Assembly (NCBI RefSeq): GCF_000470775.1
Contig: NC_022438.1
Span: 186,001 to 250,000, forward strand
Reading direction: 5' to 3'
DNA: 64,000 bases
Source: Leifsonia xyli subsp. cynodontis DSM 46306
Lineage (GTDB): Bacteria > Actinomycetota > Actinomycetes > Actinomycetales > Microbacteriaceae
The position numbers and the translations under genes are program-made. Shown in pieces: positions 20,199 to 27,949 of this stretch (position 1 is the first letter of the stretch; every line of letters begins with the position of its first letter). The notes beneath the pieces are model-generated. The model worked only from the letters and a program-made list of their open reading frames with translations. It was not told the DNA's origin and ran no database searches.

Positions 20199-21097
20199 GA
20201 GGTGGTTTCAGTAGTCGGCGTGGCGGTGGTTGTTGTGGCTGGTTAGCGGGGATGCTGGTCGAGTGTCGACGCTTGCTGAGGATCGGTTCATTACGGATAT
20301 GTTGTGGGAGCGGCTGGAGCCGTTGATTCCGCCTCGGCCGCCTGTGGTCAATGGGCGGGCTGGGCAGCCTCGGGTTCCTGACCGGAAGGTGTTCGCTGGG
20401 ATCGTGTTCGTGCTGCTGACGGGGATCCCGTGGAGAAGCTCCCGCCCGAGTTGGGGTATGGGTCCGGGGTCACTTGTTGGCGGCGTCTGCGTGAATGGTC
20501 CGAAGCGGGCGCGTGGGATGCACTGCGGAAGATCATGCTCGACGAACTCGGCCAGGCTGGCATGATCGACTGGTCAAGAACCTGCCTGGACTCCGTAAGT
20601 GTCCGGGCGAAAAGGGGGGCGATCTCACTGGACCTAACCCCACGGATCGTGGGAAACGGGGCACCAAGTACCATGTCCTGACCGACCGCAACGGACTCCC
20701 GCTGCATGTGGAGATCTCCGGCGCCAACCGACACGACTCCATGCTCGTGGAACCTGTGTTAGACAACATCACCGCGATCAAGGGCGTCGGCCGCGGTCGG
20801 CCCAGACGCCGCCCGGTTATCTTCCACGCCGATAAGGCTTACGACAACCGCCGCGTCCGCTGTTACCTGCGTTGTCGTGGGATCAAGGCACGCATCGCAC
20901 GAATCGGAGTCGACTCCAAACAGTGACTGGGTAAACACTGTTGGGTAGTCGAACGCACCATGGCCTGGATCCTCGCCTTCCGGAAACTCGCCACTCGCTA
21001 CGACCGCACCGCCTCAACGATCACGGCGCTCGTCGCTCTAGCAATCGCGATCACCAGCGCCCGCAAACTCACCAAAAACGACTACTGAAACCATCTC
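20199..21097 (+). mobile_element. IS5-family insertion sequence, copy 1
   Basis: The 899-bp element has inverted ends GAGGTGGTTTCAGTAGTCG and GAGATGGTTTCAGTAGTCG (right end reverse-complemented), flanked by TTA on both sides (20196-20198 and 21098-21100), the TNA-type 3-bp duplication of part of the IS5 family. It is almost identical to the copy at 31087-31986 and differs mainly by a G6 instead of G7 run. It lies in an intergenic region between arsR and the BldC-like gene and broke no gene I can see. Confidence 0.95.
20263..21088 (+). pseudogene. IS5-family transposase (orfA/orfB), additional frameshift and shared nonsense codon
   Basis: OrfA starts at GTG 20263 (STLAEDRFITDMLWERLEPL) and runs to FVLLTGIPW; orfB overlaps in the next frame (EKLPPELGYGSGVTCWRRLR), the arrangement expected for a frameshift-produced OrfAB. 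In this copy a run of six G near 20613-20618 shifts orfB again. The body continues as GTKYHVLTDRNGLPLHVEIS to DSKQ, followed by TGA at 20924-20926 in place of the usual Arg. The C-terminal VVERTMAWILAFRKLATRYD follows in the same frame up to 21088. This copy probably makes no active enzyme. Confidence 0.85.
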
Positions 21098-21150
21098 TTA
21101 GCGCCCGTCGGGTCGACCCGAGTAGCATGGCGGGCGAGAGAGGACGGTCG

Positions 21151-21360
21151 ATGGATCACGATCCCGGTTCGAGCGCGTTGCGCGACGTGCGCTTCCTGAC
21201 GGTCGCCGAGGTTGCCGAGATGATGCGCGTCTCGCGGATGACCGTGTATCGGCTCGTGCATTCCGGGCAGCTGCCGGCCATCCGGTTCGGGCGTTCGTTC
21301 CGGGTGCCGGAGTCTGCTGTCACGCAGGTGCTCGAGCAGGGTGTCGCCGGCACCGCGTGA
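21151..21360 (+). CDS. small MerR-like/excisionase-fold DNA-binding protein, BldC-like
   Basis: The 69-residue protein is a single HTH domain: FLTVAEVAEMMRVSRMTVYR, LVHSGQLPAIRFGRSFRVP. This is the pattern of BldC, a developmental regulator widespread in actinobacteria, and of phage excisionases. I chose ATG at 21151 with GAGAGAGGA upstream. It stands next to the bS22-like gene, an arrangement I recall from other actinobacteria, supporting a core regulator rather than a phage gene. The IS5 copy ends 53 bp before its start, so its promoter region may be shortened. Confidence 0.85.
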   Translation: MDHDPGSSALRDVRFLTVAEVAEMMRVSRMTVYRLVHSGQLPAIRFGRSFRVPESAVTQVLEQGVAGTA

Positions 21361-21430
21361 CGTCCGGTAGACTGAGTGCTTGTGTCGCCGCGCATCCCGC
21401 GGCAAGCCCCCCAATTTTTGTGAGGTCTAC

Positions 21431-21529
21431 GTGGGTTCCGTTATCAAGAAGCGTCGCAAGCGTATGGCGAAGAAGAAGCACCGCAAGCTTCTTCGCAAGA
21501 CGCGCCACCAGCGTCGCAACAAGAAGTAG
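21431..21529 (+). CDS. AURKAIP1/COX24-domain protein, bS22-like small ribosomal protein
   Basis: GTG at 21431 to TAG at 21527-21529 encodes 32 residues, about half Lys or Arg: GSVIKKRRKRMAKKKHRKLL, then RKTRHQRRNKK. This is the conserved tiny protein annotated in actinobacteria as AURKAIP1/COX24 domain protein and seen in mycobacterial 30S subunits as bS22. GAGGTC six bases upstream is a weak ribosome-binding site. It is intact. Confidence 0.9.
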   Translation: MGSVIKKRRKRMAKKKHRKLLRKTRHQRRNKK

Positions 21530-21646
21530 ACCACAGCGTCTGCGGCTCAAGCGTCGGTCCTTCACGGCCTGGCGCTTTTTGCTGTCACCGCTTCGTGCCG
21601 GGGCTCGGTCAGCGCAGCGGCTGCCGTCCTCGCTAGGCTGGATGCC

Positions 21647-21916
21647 GTGCCTCCCGCCTCCCGCGTCCTCGCCCTCATCGGCAAACCCGGGTGCCATCTC
21701 TGCGATGACGCCCGCCGTGTCGTCGCGGCGGTGGTCGCCGGCCTGCCGGAGGGCGCTCCGGCCGTCACGGTCGAAGAGCACGACATCCTGCGGGACCCCG
21801 TTCTGCACGAGAAGTACGTCGAGGAGATCCCGGTCGTGCTGATCGACGGCCGGACGCACGCTTTCTGGCGCGTCGATCCCGCGCGCCTGCGCACCGCACT
21901 CCTGGAGGACCGATGA
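21647..21916 (+). CDS. glutaredoxin-family thiol protein
   Basis: The 89-residue protein has a thioredoxin-like fold start with the redox motif GKPGCHLCDD, then VEEHDILRDPVLHEKYVEEI and the cis-Pro region IPVVLIDGRTHAFWRVD. It belongs to the small glutaredoxin-like (DUF836) group common in actinobacteria; the natural partner is unknown. It overlaps the next gene by 4 bp (ATGA), so both are co-transcribed. Confidence 0.85.
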   Translation: MPPASRVLALIGKPGCHLCDDARRVVAAVVAGLPEGAPAVTVEEHDILRDPVLHEKYVEEIPVVLIDGRTHAFWRVDPARLRTALLEDR

Positions 21917-22215
21917 CCATCCGCAACGTCGTCATGTGGAAGCTCGCGACCGAGGACCCGGCCGAGCGGGCCGAGCAGGCCGCGCGAATCAAGGCGGGCC
22001 TCGAGTCGCTGCCCGCGGCGGTGCCGGAGATCCTGAGCTTCGAGGTCGGGATCGACGCGCTGTTCCCCGGGGACAATCACGATGTCGTCCTCATCGGTGA
22101 CTTCGCGGACGCGGAGGCATTGCAACGTTACATCGACGCCCCCGCTCACAAGGAGGTCGCCGGGTACATCCGCACTGTCGTCGGCGGGCGTTCGGCGGTC
22201 GATTTCGAGCTCTGA
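21913..22215 (+). CDS. Dabb-family (stress-responsive alpha/beta barrel) protein
   Basis: The 100-residue protein has the Dabb pattern: IRNVVMWKLATED, FEVGIDALFPGDNHDVVLIG, DFADAEALQRYIDAPAHKEV. Such proteins form dimeric alpha/beta barrels of poorly known function; some are degradative enzymes. It follows the glutaredoxin gene with an ATGA overlap, and a bidirectional terminator lies just downstream. Confidence 0.88.
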   Translation: MTIRNVVMWKLATEDPAERAEQAARIKAGLESLPAAVPEILSFEVGIDALFPGDNHDVVLIGDFADAEALQRYIDAPAHKEVAGYIRTVVGGRSAVDFEL

Positions 22216-22234
22216 GCCGGGTCCGGCGGCACGA

Positions 22235-22268
22235 AGAGCGCCCGGTGCCGTCTGGCGCCGGGCGCTCT
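22235..22268. terminator. bidirectional hairpin terminator
   Basis: AGAGCGCCCGG (22235-22245) pairs perfectly with CCGGGCGCTCT (22258-22268). It sits between the convergent Dabb and GntR genes and can serve both. There is no T-run, as is common in high-GC actinobacteria. Confidence 0.75.
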
Positions 22269-22285
22269 CCGCGATTGTCGGGGCG

Positions 22286-22987
22286 TCAGATGATCGGCGC
22301 CTCGTCGATTTCCGCGTTCGTCCGCCGGTAGTCGGCGACGAACTGGTCGTACGTGGGCTCGAAGAGCGCTTTGATGAGTTCGCCGGTCTTGTCGCCGTCC
22401 TTGGCCTTGGCCGCGTCGAAGATCTCGGAGACCTGCTCCGCGATGTCCTCCGTGGCGAACGGAAGATGCCACACCGACACATAGCGCAGCAGCTGCGGGC
22501 CCAGACCTTCGCTGATCGCGAGCAGCGCCTGGTTGTGGCTGTCGCGCTCGAACTCGAGGAAGAAGTCGTTGAGGGCCTGACCGAGCGCGGGGAGCTGCCC
22601 GGACTTCGCCGTCTTCCTGACCTGCTTCAGCGCCTTTTCGAGGCGGCCGATCGCGGCGCTGTCGAGGGTGGGCACCGCCGTTCGGGCGGCGTATTCGTGC
22701 AGCAGTCCGGATGTGTAGACGGCCTCGTCGATCGCGCGCAGGTCGATCGGGGCGACCCGGGTGTACCGGTTGGGCGCCATCTCCACCAGGCCGATGTCGG
22801 CGAGTTTCATCAGGGCCTCGCGGATGGGGGTGCGCGAGACGCCCAGCCAGGTGGTGAGCTTCTCGTCGAGCAGGGTCTCGCCCGGCTCGAGCGTGCCATC
22901 CAGGATGCCCTCGTAGAGGCGGTTGTAGACGACGTCGCGCAGGAGCTGACGCTCGACGGGCGCGGTGTCCTTCACGGGAAGTGGCAT
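22286..22987 (-). CDS. GntR-family regulator with FCD-type domain, second of a tandem pair
   Basis: The 233-residue protein has an N-terminal winged helix (VVYNRLYEGILDGTLEPGET, WLGVSRTPIREALMKLADIG) and an all-helical FadR/FCD-like effector domain with YAARTAVPTLDSAAIGRLEK and FFLEFERDSHNQALLA. Its start codon shares one base with the stop of the upstream GntR gene (TGATG), so they are translationally coupled paralogues. Ligand and targets are unknown; no metabolic gene is in the operon. Confidence 0.88.
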   Translation of the reverse strand: MPLPVKDTAPVERQLLRDVVYNRLYEGILDGTLEPGETLLDEKLTTWLGVSRTPIREALMKLADIGLVEMAPNRYTRVAPIDLRAIDEAVYTSGLLHEYAARTAVPTLDSAAIGRLEKALKQVRKTAKSGQLPALGQALNDFFLEFERDSHNQALLAISEGLGPQLLRYVSVWHLPFATEDIAEQVSEIFDAAKAKDGDKTGELIKALFEPTYDQFVADYRRTNAEIDEAPII

Positions 22988-23661
22988 CAGCTGTTCCTCT
23001 CCAGTGCCTCGAATTCCTCCACGACGGTGATGAGCCCCTCGTTCCAGTAGCCGGCGACGCCCTGCGCGACCGCCTTTCCGTCGCCGGCCATGGCCGCGTC
23101 CACGATCGGTCCGACGAAAGGCTGCGCCTTCTCGAACGCCTCGGATGTCGGCGCGACGATGAGCGCTCGGCGGACTTCGGGGAGGTGGCGATTGGCCAGG
23201 CGGGCGATCGTCTTGTTGTCCAGGCGCCGGACGAAGACGTTGATGAACGACTCCGTGAGCGCCCGGTCGCGGTCGAGTCTGTCCGTGCCGCCGGAGATGC
23301 GCTCCTGGAAATCGCGCAGCTTCTGTTTGTCGGCGTCGGTCAGGAAAGGGGTCGCATCCCGTGCGACACCGCTCAGCAGAGTTCCGGTAGTCTCGATCAG
23401 GCCGCGCAGGCGTGCCGGGTTGATCGGGGTGACTCTGGTCCGTTTCTGCGGCAGGATCTCGACGAGACCCATAGCGGCGAGCTGGTTGAGCGCTTCGCGG
23501 ACAGGTGTTCGGGAGACACCCGCCCACTTTTCGATCTCAGCATCGTACAGTTGTTCGCCGGGTGTGAGGTCCCCACCGACGATGGCGTCAAGAAGCCGTT
23601 CGAAGACTTCGTCTCTGATGAGCCGTCGGGGACTGACGGCTTCAGTAATGGGTACAGGCAT
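22987..23661 (-). CDS. GntR-family regulator with FCD-type domain, first of a tandem pair
   Basis: The 224-residue protein starts MPVPITEAVSPRRLIRDEVF and shows the winged helix LLDAIVGGDLTPGEQLYDAE, KWAGVSRTPVREALNQLAAM, followed by a helical effector domain (LIETTGTLLSGVARDATPFL). It resembles its downstream neighbour in domain order and length, suggesting an old duplication. The upstream region (23662-23793) is AT-richer and should hold the promoter. Confidence 0.87.
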   Translation of the reverse strand: MPVPITEAVSPRRLIRDEVFERLLDAIVGGDLTPGEQLYDAEIEKWAGVSRTPVREALNQLAAMGLVEILPQKRTRVTPINPARLRGLIETTGTLLSGVARDATPFLTDADKQKLRDFQERISGGTDRLDRDRALTESFINVFVRRLDNKTIARLANRHLPEVRRALIVAPTSEAFEKAQPFVGPIVDAAMAGDGKAVAQGVAGYWNEGLITVVEEFEALERNS

Positions 23662-23793
23662 ACATGAATATTACATCCACCTGCTCGGGATTCCAATCCT
23701 GCATCCTCAAGCGTGTTGAAATCGCTTGAGTGAGGATACTGAGCTTGATCCGATCCCGTTCCCGCTGTCGTCGGTCCCGGCTATGCTGACCGC

Positions 23794-24207
23794 ATGTTGC
23801 CGAATCTGCCGCCGCGTTTGTGGCGGGCCCGGACGATCGGCGGTTGGCTGGCGCTGGCGACCGGGTTCGCCCCTGGGCGCCGGTCGCGCTGGCTGCCGGA
23901 TGTTCCTGCCGGGCTGCGGGCAGTCGATCTCGGTCCCTCGCCCGATCCGCTCGGCCGCCCCGGACTCGCCGCCAGAGCGATGCGCCGCCACGCGGTCCGC
24001 TCGCTGCGGGAGCTGCTGCTCAGTCAACGCGAGATCGACGACCTGCGCGGCCCCGACCTCGATGCCCGTGTGATCCGCCTGCTCAGCCGCAGGGCCAGGA
24101 CGGCGTGCGGCGCTGGATCGACGAACGACCCGGACGATCTGCTGCGTGTCTGGCCGCTGGCGGCCTACGATGTGGCCACGGAGAAGGCCCGGCTGGCCGC
24201 AACCTGA
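23794..24207 (+). CDS. hypothetical protein
   Basis: ATG at 23794 opens a 137-residue frame (LPNLPPRLWRARTIGGWLAL ... DDLLRVWPLAAYDVATEKAR) rich in Arg, Leu and Ala. I recognise no family. It lies between the GntR pair and the convergent isochorismate synthase gene with 55 bp to the latter. No transmembrane segment or metal motif is obvious. Coding character is moderate, so it may be a spurious frame. Confidence 0.5.
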   Translation: MLPNLPPRLWRARTIGGWLALATGFAPGRRSRWLPDVPAGLRAVDLGPSPDPLGRPGLAARAMRRHAVRSLRELLLSQREIDDLRGPDLDARVIRLLSRRARTACGAGSTNDPDDLLRVWPLAAYDVATEKARLAAT

Positions 24208-24262
24208 GGCCGTGCCGATCGGCGGTGGCGAGCCGGACTGGGCCGGGTCCGGACGGGCGGCC

Positions 24263-25573
24263 TCAGCCGAACGCCTCCACGATCGGCCGGAACTTTATGG
24301 TCGTCTCCGCCAGTTCGCGATCGGGGTCGGAGTCGGCGACGATCCCGGCGCCGGCGTAGGCTGTCAGGTCGCCGTTCTCCCCGAGCTGGGCGCAGCGCAG
24401 CGCGATGGCCCACTCGCCGTCGCCGTCGCCGCCGACCCAGCCGACCGGGCCGGCGTAGCGGCCTCGGTCGAACGGTTCGAGCTCGCGGATGAGCGTCACG
24501 GCATCCCGCGTCGGCGTGCCTGCCACCGCGGCGGTCGGGTGCAGGGCGTCGGCGAGGTCGAGGGAGCTGGAACCGTCGCTGAGAGTCCCGGCCACGTCGG
24601 TGGCGAGATGCCAGAGATTCGGCAGTTTGAGCGTGAAGGGGAGGTCGCTGGCCGCGAGGTCGGCGCTGTGGGGGCGGAGTGCCCCGATGACGCTCGCGAC
24701 AGCGAACCGGTGCTCGTCCTGGTCCTTCGCGGAGGCCGCGAGCGTGTCGGCCGCCTCCCGGTCGGCTGCGGCATCCCGGCCCCGGGACATCGTGCCCGCG
24801 AGGACGCGAGCGGTCACCGTGCCGTGGTGGACGCGCACCAGTGTCTCCGGAGAGGAACCGATCAGCCCGTCCACCGCGAACGTCCAGCAGCCGGGGTAGC
24901 CGAGCGCGAGCTCGGCCAGCGCCCGTCTGGCGTCGGATTCGAGTGGCAGGTGCGCCAAGAGATCGCGGGCGAGGACGGCTTTCGCCAGCCCGTGCTTCCG
25001 GATGCGGTCCACGGTGGTCGCCACGGCTTTGCGGTAGCCGTCTTCGCTGAGCGATCCGGGGAGGAAATTCAGGCGATACTCGTCGCCGAAGGCGGTGGGC
25101 CGGGGGACCGCGGGCGCGGCGAGGTCCCTTTTCTCGGGTTCGGCGGCTGTGCCTGCTGCGGCGGCCTCCTCGGCGTCGATCGGGCGGATGTGCGTCACCC
25201 AACTGCGGCCGCCGCGGCGGCCCACCACGCACTCCGGCACGATCATGGTGCTCGTGGCCGCGCTGTCGTCGGCGAACGCGAATGTCCCGAAAGCGACTAG
25301 ACCGGTGCCCGGAGTCCGCACGCTGTCGGCCACGATGGCGGCGTCCACCGTCGCGCGCCACGCCGCCGATGCCTCCCGGATGCGGTCCGCCCCGGAGAAT
25401 TCGAGCCGCAGCGCCTCACCGATCCCGGCCATCCCCTCACCGTTGCGGAGCCAGACCAGCGGCCGGCGGGAATCGAGGAACGGGATCAGCTGGTGGACGT
25501 CATCGAGTGGCGTGGTCTCGACCGAGAGAACCGTCACGTCCGTCGCCCGTCGTGCCGTCCCGTGTGCAGTCAC
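24263..25573 (-). CDS. menF: isochorismate synthase
   Basis: The 436-residue protein has the chorismate-binding-enzyme core in its second half: KHGLAKAVLARDLLAHLPLE, SSPETLVRVHHGTVTARVLAG, LPNLWHLATDVAGTL, LHPTAAVAGTPTRDAVTLI and GRYAGPVGWVGGDGDGEWAI. This pattern is that of isochorismate synthase (MenF/EntC/DhbC), first step of menaquinone synthesis from chorismate. The divergent neighbour menG acts at the end of the same pathway, which favours MenF over a siderophore role. It is intact. Confidence 0.9.
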   Translation of the reverse strand: MTAHGTARRATDVTVLSVETTPLDDVHQLIPFLDSRRPLVWLRNGEGMAGIGEALRLEFSGADRIREASAAWRATVDAAIVADSVRTPGTGLVAFGTFAFADDSAATSTMIVPECVVGRRGGRSWVTHIRPIDAEEAAAAGTAAEPEKRDLAAPAVPRPTAFGDEYRLNFLPGSLSEDGYRKAVATTVDRIRKHGLAKAVLARDLLAHLPLESDARRALAELALGYPGCWTFAVDGLIGSSPETLVRVHHGTVTARVLAGTMSRGRDAAADREAADTLAASAKDQDEHRFAVASVIGALRPHSADLAASDLPFTLKLPNLWHLATDVAGTLSDGSSSLDLADALHPTAAVAGTPTRDAVTLIRELEPFDRGRYAGPVGWVGGDGDGEWAIALRCAQLGENGDLTAYAGAGIVADSDPDRELAETTIKFRPIVEAFG

Positions 25574-25685
25574 CCGGCAAGCCTACGCCGGGGACGCTGG
25601 GTGTCAGATGCGCACTGGCTGACGGTTCTTCGCGTTCGAGGGCACCCGGAATGCACGTACTCACGGCGCAGCCTAAGCTGGTGTG

Positions 25686-26855
25686 GTGAGTAAGGCCGAC
25701 CTCAGCAAGCAGCCCGTGCAGGTCGCCGCCATGTTCGATGAGGTCTCCACCCACTACGACCGGACCAACGCCGTCCTCTCGATGGGTAATGCGGCCCTCT
25801 GGCGAACGGCGACGACCCGAGCCGTTGGCCCTCTCGCCGGCGAGACCATTCTCGACATCGCCGCGGGCACGGGAACCTCCAGCGCCTCCCTCGCCCGCAA
25901 CGGCGCCCGCGTCGTCGCGGCGGACTTCTCTCAGGGCATGATCGAGGTTGGCCGCCGGCGGCAGGCCGGCAACCCATTCGTCACCTTCCAACAGGCCGAC
26001 GCCACTGACCTCCCGTTCCCCGACGACACCTTCGACGCGGTCACCATCTCGTTCGGCCTGCGCAACATCGTCGACCCGCGCCGGGCGCTCGCGGAGTTCT
26101 ACCGCGTCACCAAGCCGGGCGGCCGTGTCGTGATCTGCGAGTTCTCCCACCCTCCCGTGGCTCTCATCCGCAGCGGGTACACCGTGTATCTCCGCTGGGG
26201 GATGCCCGTGCTGGCTCGTGTGGCGAGTTCCAACCCGGCCGCGTACGAGTACCTGATGGACTCGATTCAGGCCTGGCCGGAGCAGCCGGAGCTTGCGGCG
26301 TGGCTGCGGGAGGCTGGATATCAGGATGTGGCCTGGCGCAACCTGACGGCGGGGATCGTGGCGTTGCACAGGGGCTGGAAGCCGCTCACCGCGAAGGCGG
26401 TCCCCGCGGTGGAGGAGTCTGTGCCGGAGAAGCCTGTGCCGGAGCAGTCTGTGCCGCAGAACTCTGCGCCGGGTGAGTTTGCGCCGGATGAGTCTGTGCG
26501 GGGAAAGCCGGCGCCGGACAGCTCGGCCGCTGCGACATCTGCGACGGCGAAGCCCGCCACTCAGAAGTCCGCGCGCGCGAAATCTGAGACCGCGACGTCT
26601 GAGAGCGTGAAGCCCTCCCCCCGGAAGTCCACGTCCGCGGAGTCGGCGGCCGCGAAGCCGGCGACTGCGGCTGCGCCCGCGAAGCTCTCGACCCGGAAGT
26701 CCGCTCCCGCGAAACCCACCGTCAACAGATCGACGGACTCGGCGGGAGAGTCTTCCGGCTCGGTGGGAAGGTCCTCCGGTCGCGGGGCGGCATCCGGGGG
26801 AGACACTGGTTCCGAATACTCATCGTCCGCCATCCCACCCGGGGGGGAGCAGTGA
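25686..26855 (+). CDS. menG: demethylmenaquinone methyltransferase with long low-complexity C-terminus
   Basis: MenG/UbiE methylates demethylmenaquinone with SAM. Residues 1 to about 235 are a normal enzyme: FDEVSTHYDRTNAVLSMGNA, SAM motif I ILDIAAGTGTSSASLARNG, then FDAVTISFGLRNIVDPRRAL and ending IVALHRGWKP. The remaining 150 or so residues are Pro/Ala/Ser/Lys/Glu repeats (VPEKPVPEQSVPQNSAP and similar), absent from typical family members. The start is GTG at 25686 or 25683. The stop overlaps the polyprenyl synthase start (GTGA). The enzyme domain looks intact. Confidence 0.9.
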   Translation: MSKADLSKQPVQVAAMFDEVSTHYDRTNAVLSMGNAALWRTATTRAVGPLAGETILDIAAGTGTSSASLARNGARVVAADFSQGMIEVGRRRQAGNPFVTFQQADATDLPFPDDTFDAVTISFGLRNIVDPRRALAEFYRVTKPGGRVVICEFSHPPVALIRSGYTVYLRWGMPVLARVASSNPAAYEYLMDSIQAWPEQPELAAWLREAGYQDVAWRNLTAGIVALHRGWKPLTAKAVPAVEESVPEKPVPEQSVPQNSAPGEFAPDESVRGKPAPDSSAAATSATAKPATQKSARAKSETATSESVKPSPRKSTSAESAAAKPATAAAPAKLSTRKSAPAKPTVNRSTDSAGESSGSVGRSSGRGAASGGDTGSEYSSSAIPPGGEQ

Positions 26856-27931
26856 CACGAAGCGTTCCGGCCCTGAGGCGTCCCGCGACTCTGACCGGTC
26901 AGCTGGGCTTCACCGAGCGGATTTTCGCGCGCGGGGAGGCCCGGCAGGTCGCGACCGCCGTCGACGACGGGCTCGCGCTGGTCGAGGAGGCACTGCACCG
27001 GGAGATGCGGTTCGCCGACAACCTGGCCGATGTCACGACACGCTATCTGCTCGAGGCGGGTGGGAAGCGCGTACGGCCGATGCTGACACTGCTGACGGCC
27101 CAGCTCGGGAAGGGGAACACGCCTGAGGCGGTCCAGGCGGCGCAGGCCGTCGAGATCACCCATCTCGCCTCCCTCTACCACGATGACGTGATGGACGACT
27201 CGCAGATGCGTCGGGGGGTCCCGACCGCGCAGTTCGTGTGGGGAAACTCGGTGGCGGTGCTCACCGGTGACCTGTTGTTCGCGCGCGCCAGCAAACTGGT
27301 CTCCTCGCTCGGTGAGCGGGCCATCCAGTTGCAGGCCGATACGTTCGAGCGCCTCTGTCTCGGGCAGTTGCATGAGACCATCGGGCCGCAGGACGGAGAA
27401 GACGCGGTCGCCCACTACATCCGGGTGCTGGAGGACAAGACCGGCTCCCTGATCGCTGTGGCGGCTCAGATGGGCATCGTGTTCTCGGGCGCCGACTCTT
27501 CCTATGAGGAGCCGGTCGTCACTTTCGGCGAGAAGATCGGCGTCGCGTTCCAGCTCATCGACGATGTCATCGATCTCTCGTCGGAGGGTGTGGCCGAGAC
27601 CGGCAAGACCCCGGGCAACGATCTGCGCGCCGGTGTGGCGACGTTGCCGGTGCTGCGCTTGCGGGAGCGTGCGCTGCGCGATCCCGAGGCCGCCGCTCTG
27701 CTGGACCGGTTGGAGCGGGATGTGATAGGCACCGCCGGCGACGGCGAGGTCACGCCCGAGGCGACGGCGGCGATCGCGGCACTGCGCGAGCACGAGGTGA
27801 CGCGTCAGACGCTGGAGGAGGCGCACCGCTGGACGCGCGAGGCGGTCGAGGCGCTGGAGCCCCTGCCGGAAGGCCCTGTCAAGAAAGCACTGGTGAGGTT
27901 CGCCGACACGATCGTCGAACGTTCGAGCTGA
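26852..27931 (+). CDS. polyprenyl diphosphate synthase (menaquinone side chain)
   Basis: The 359-residue trans-prenyltransferase has the first Asp-rich motif ASLYHDDVMDDSQMRRG, the second AFQLIDDVIDLSSE, and GGKRVRPMLTLL near the substrate pocket. It should extend farnesyl or geranylgeranyl diphosphate to the menaquinone side chain; the chain length cannot be read reliably. The 4-bp overlap with menG and the divergent menF place it in menaquinone synthesis. It is intact. Confidence 0.92.
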   Translation: MTRSVPALRRPATLTGQLGFTERIFARGEARQVATAVDDGLALVEEALHREMRFADNLADVTTRYLLEAGGKRVRPMLTLLTAQLGKGNTPEAVQAAQAVEITHLASLYHDDVMDDSQMRRGVPTAQFVWGNSVAVLTGDLLFARASKLVSSLGERAIQLQADTFERLCLGQLHETIGPQDGEDAVAHYIRVLEDKTGSLIAVAAQMGIVFSGADSSYEEPVVTFGEKIGVAFQLIDDVIDLSSEGVAETGKTPGNDLRAGVATLPVLRLRERALRDPEAAALLDRLERDVIGTAGDGEVTPEATAAIAALREHEVTRQTLEEAHRWTREAVEALEPLPEGPVKKALVRFADTIVERSS

Positions 27932-27949
27932 GCGAGAAGGAAACAACGC

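Noticed and set aside
23794..24207. Assigning a function to the hypothetical protein beside menF
   Set aside because: No motif, and neighbours give no functional hint; it is listed only as hypothetical.
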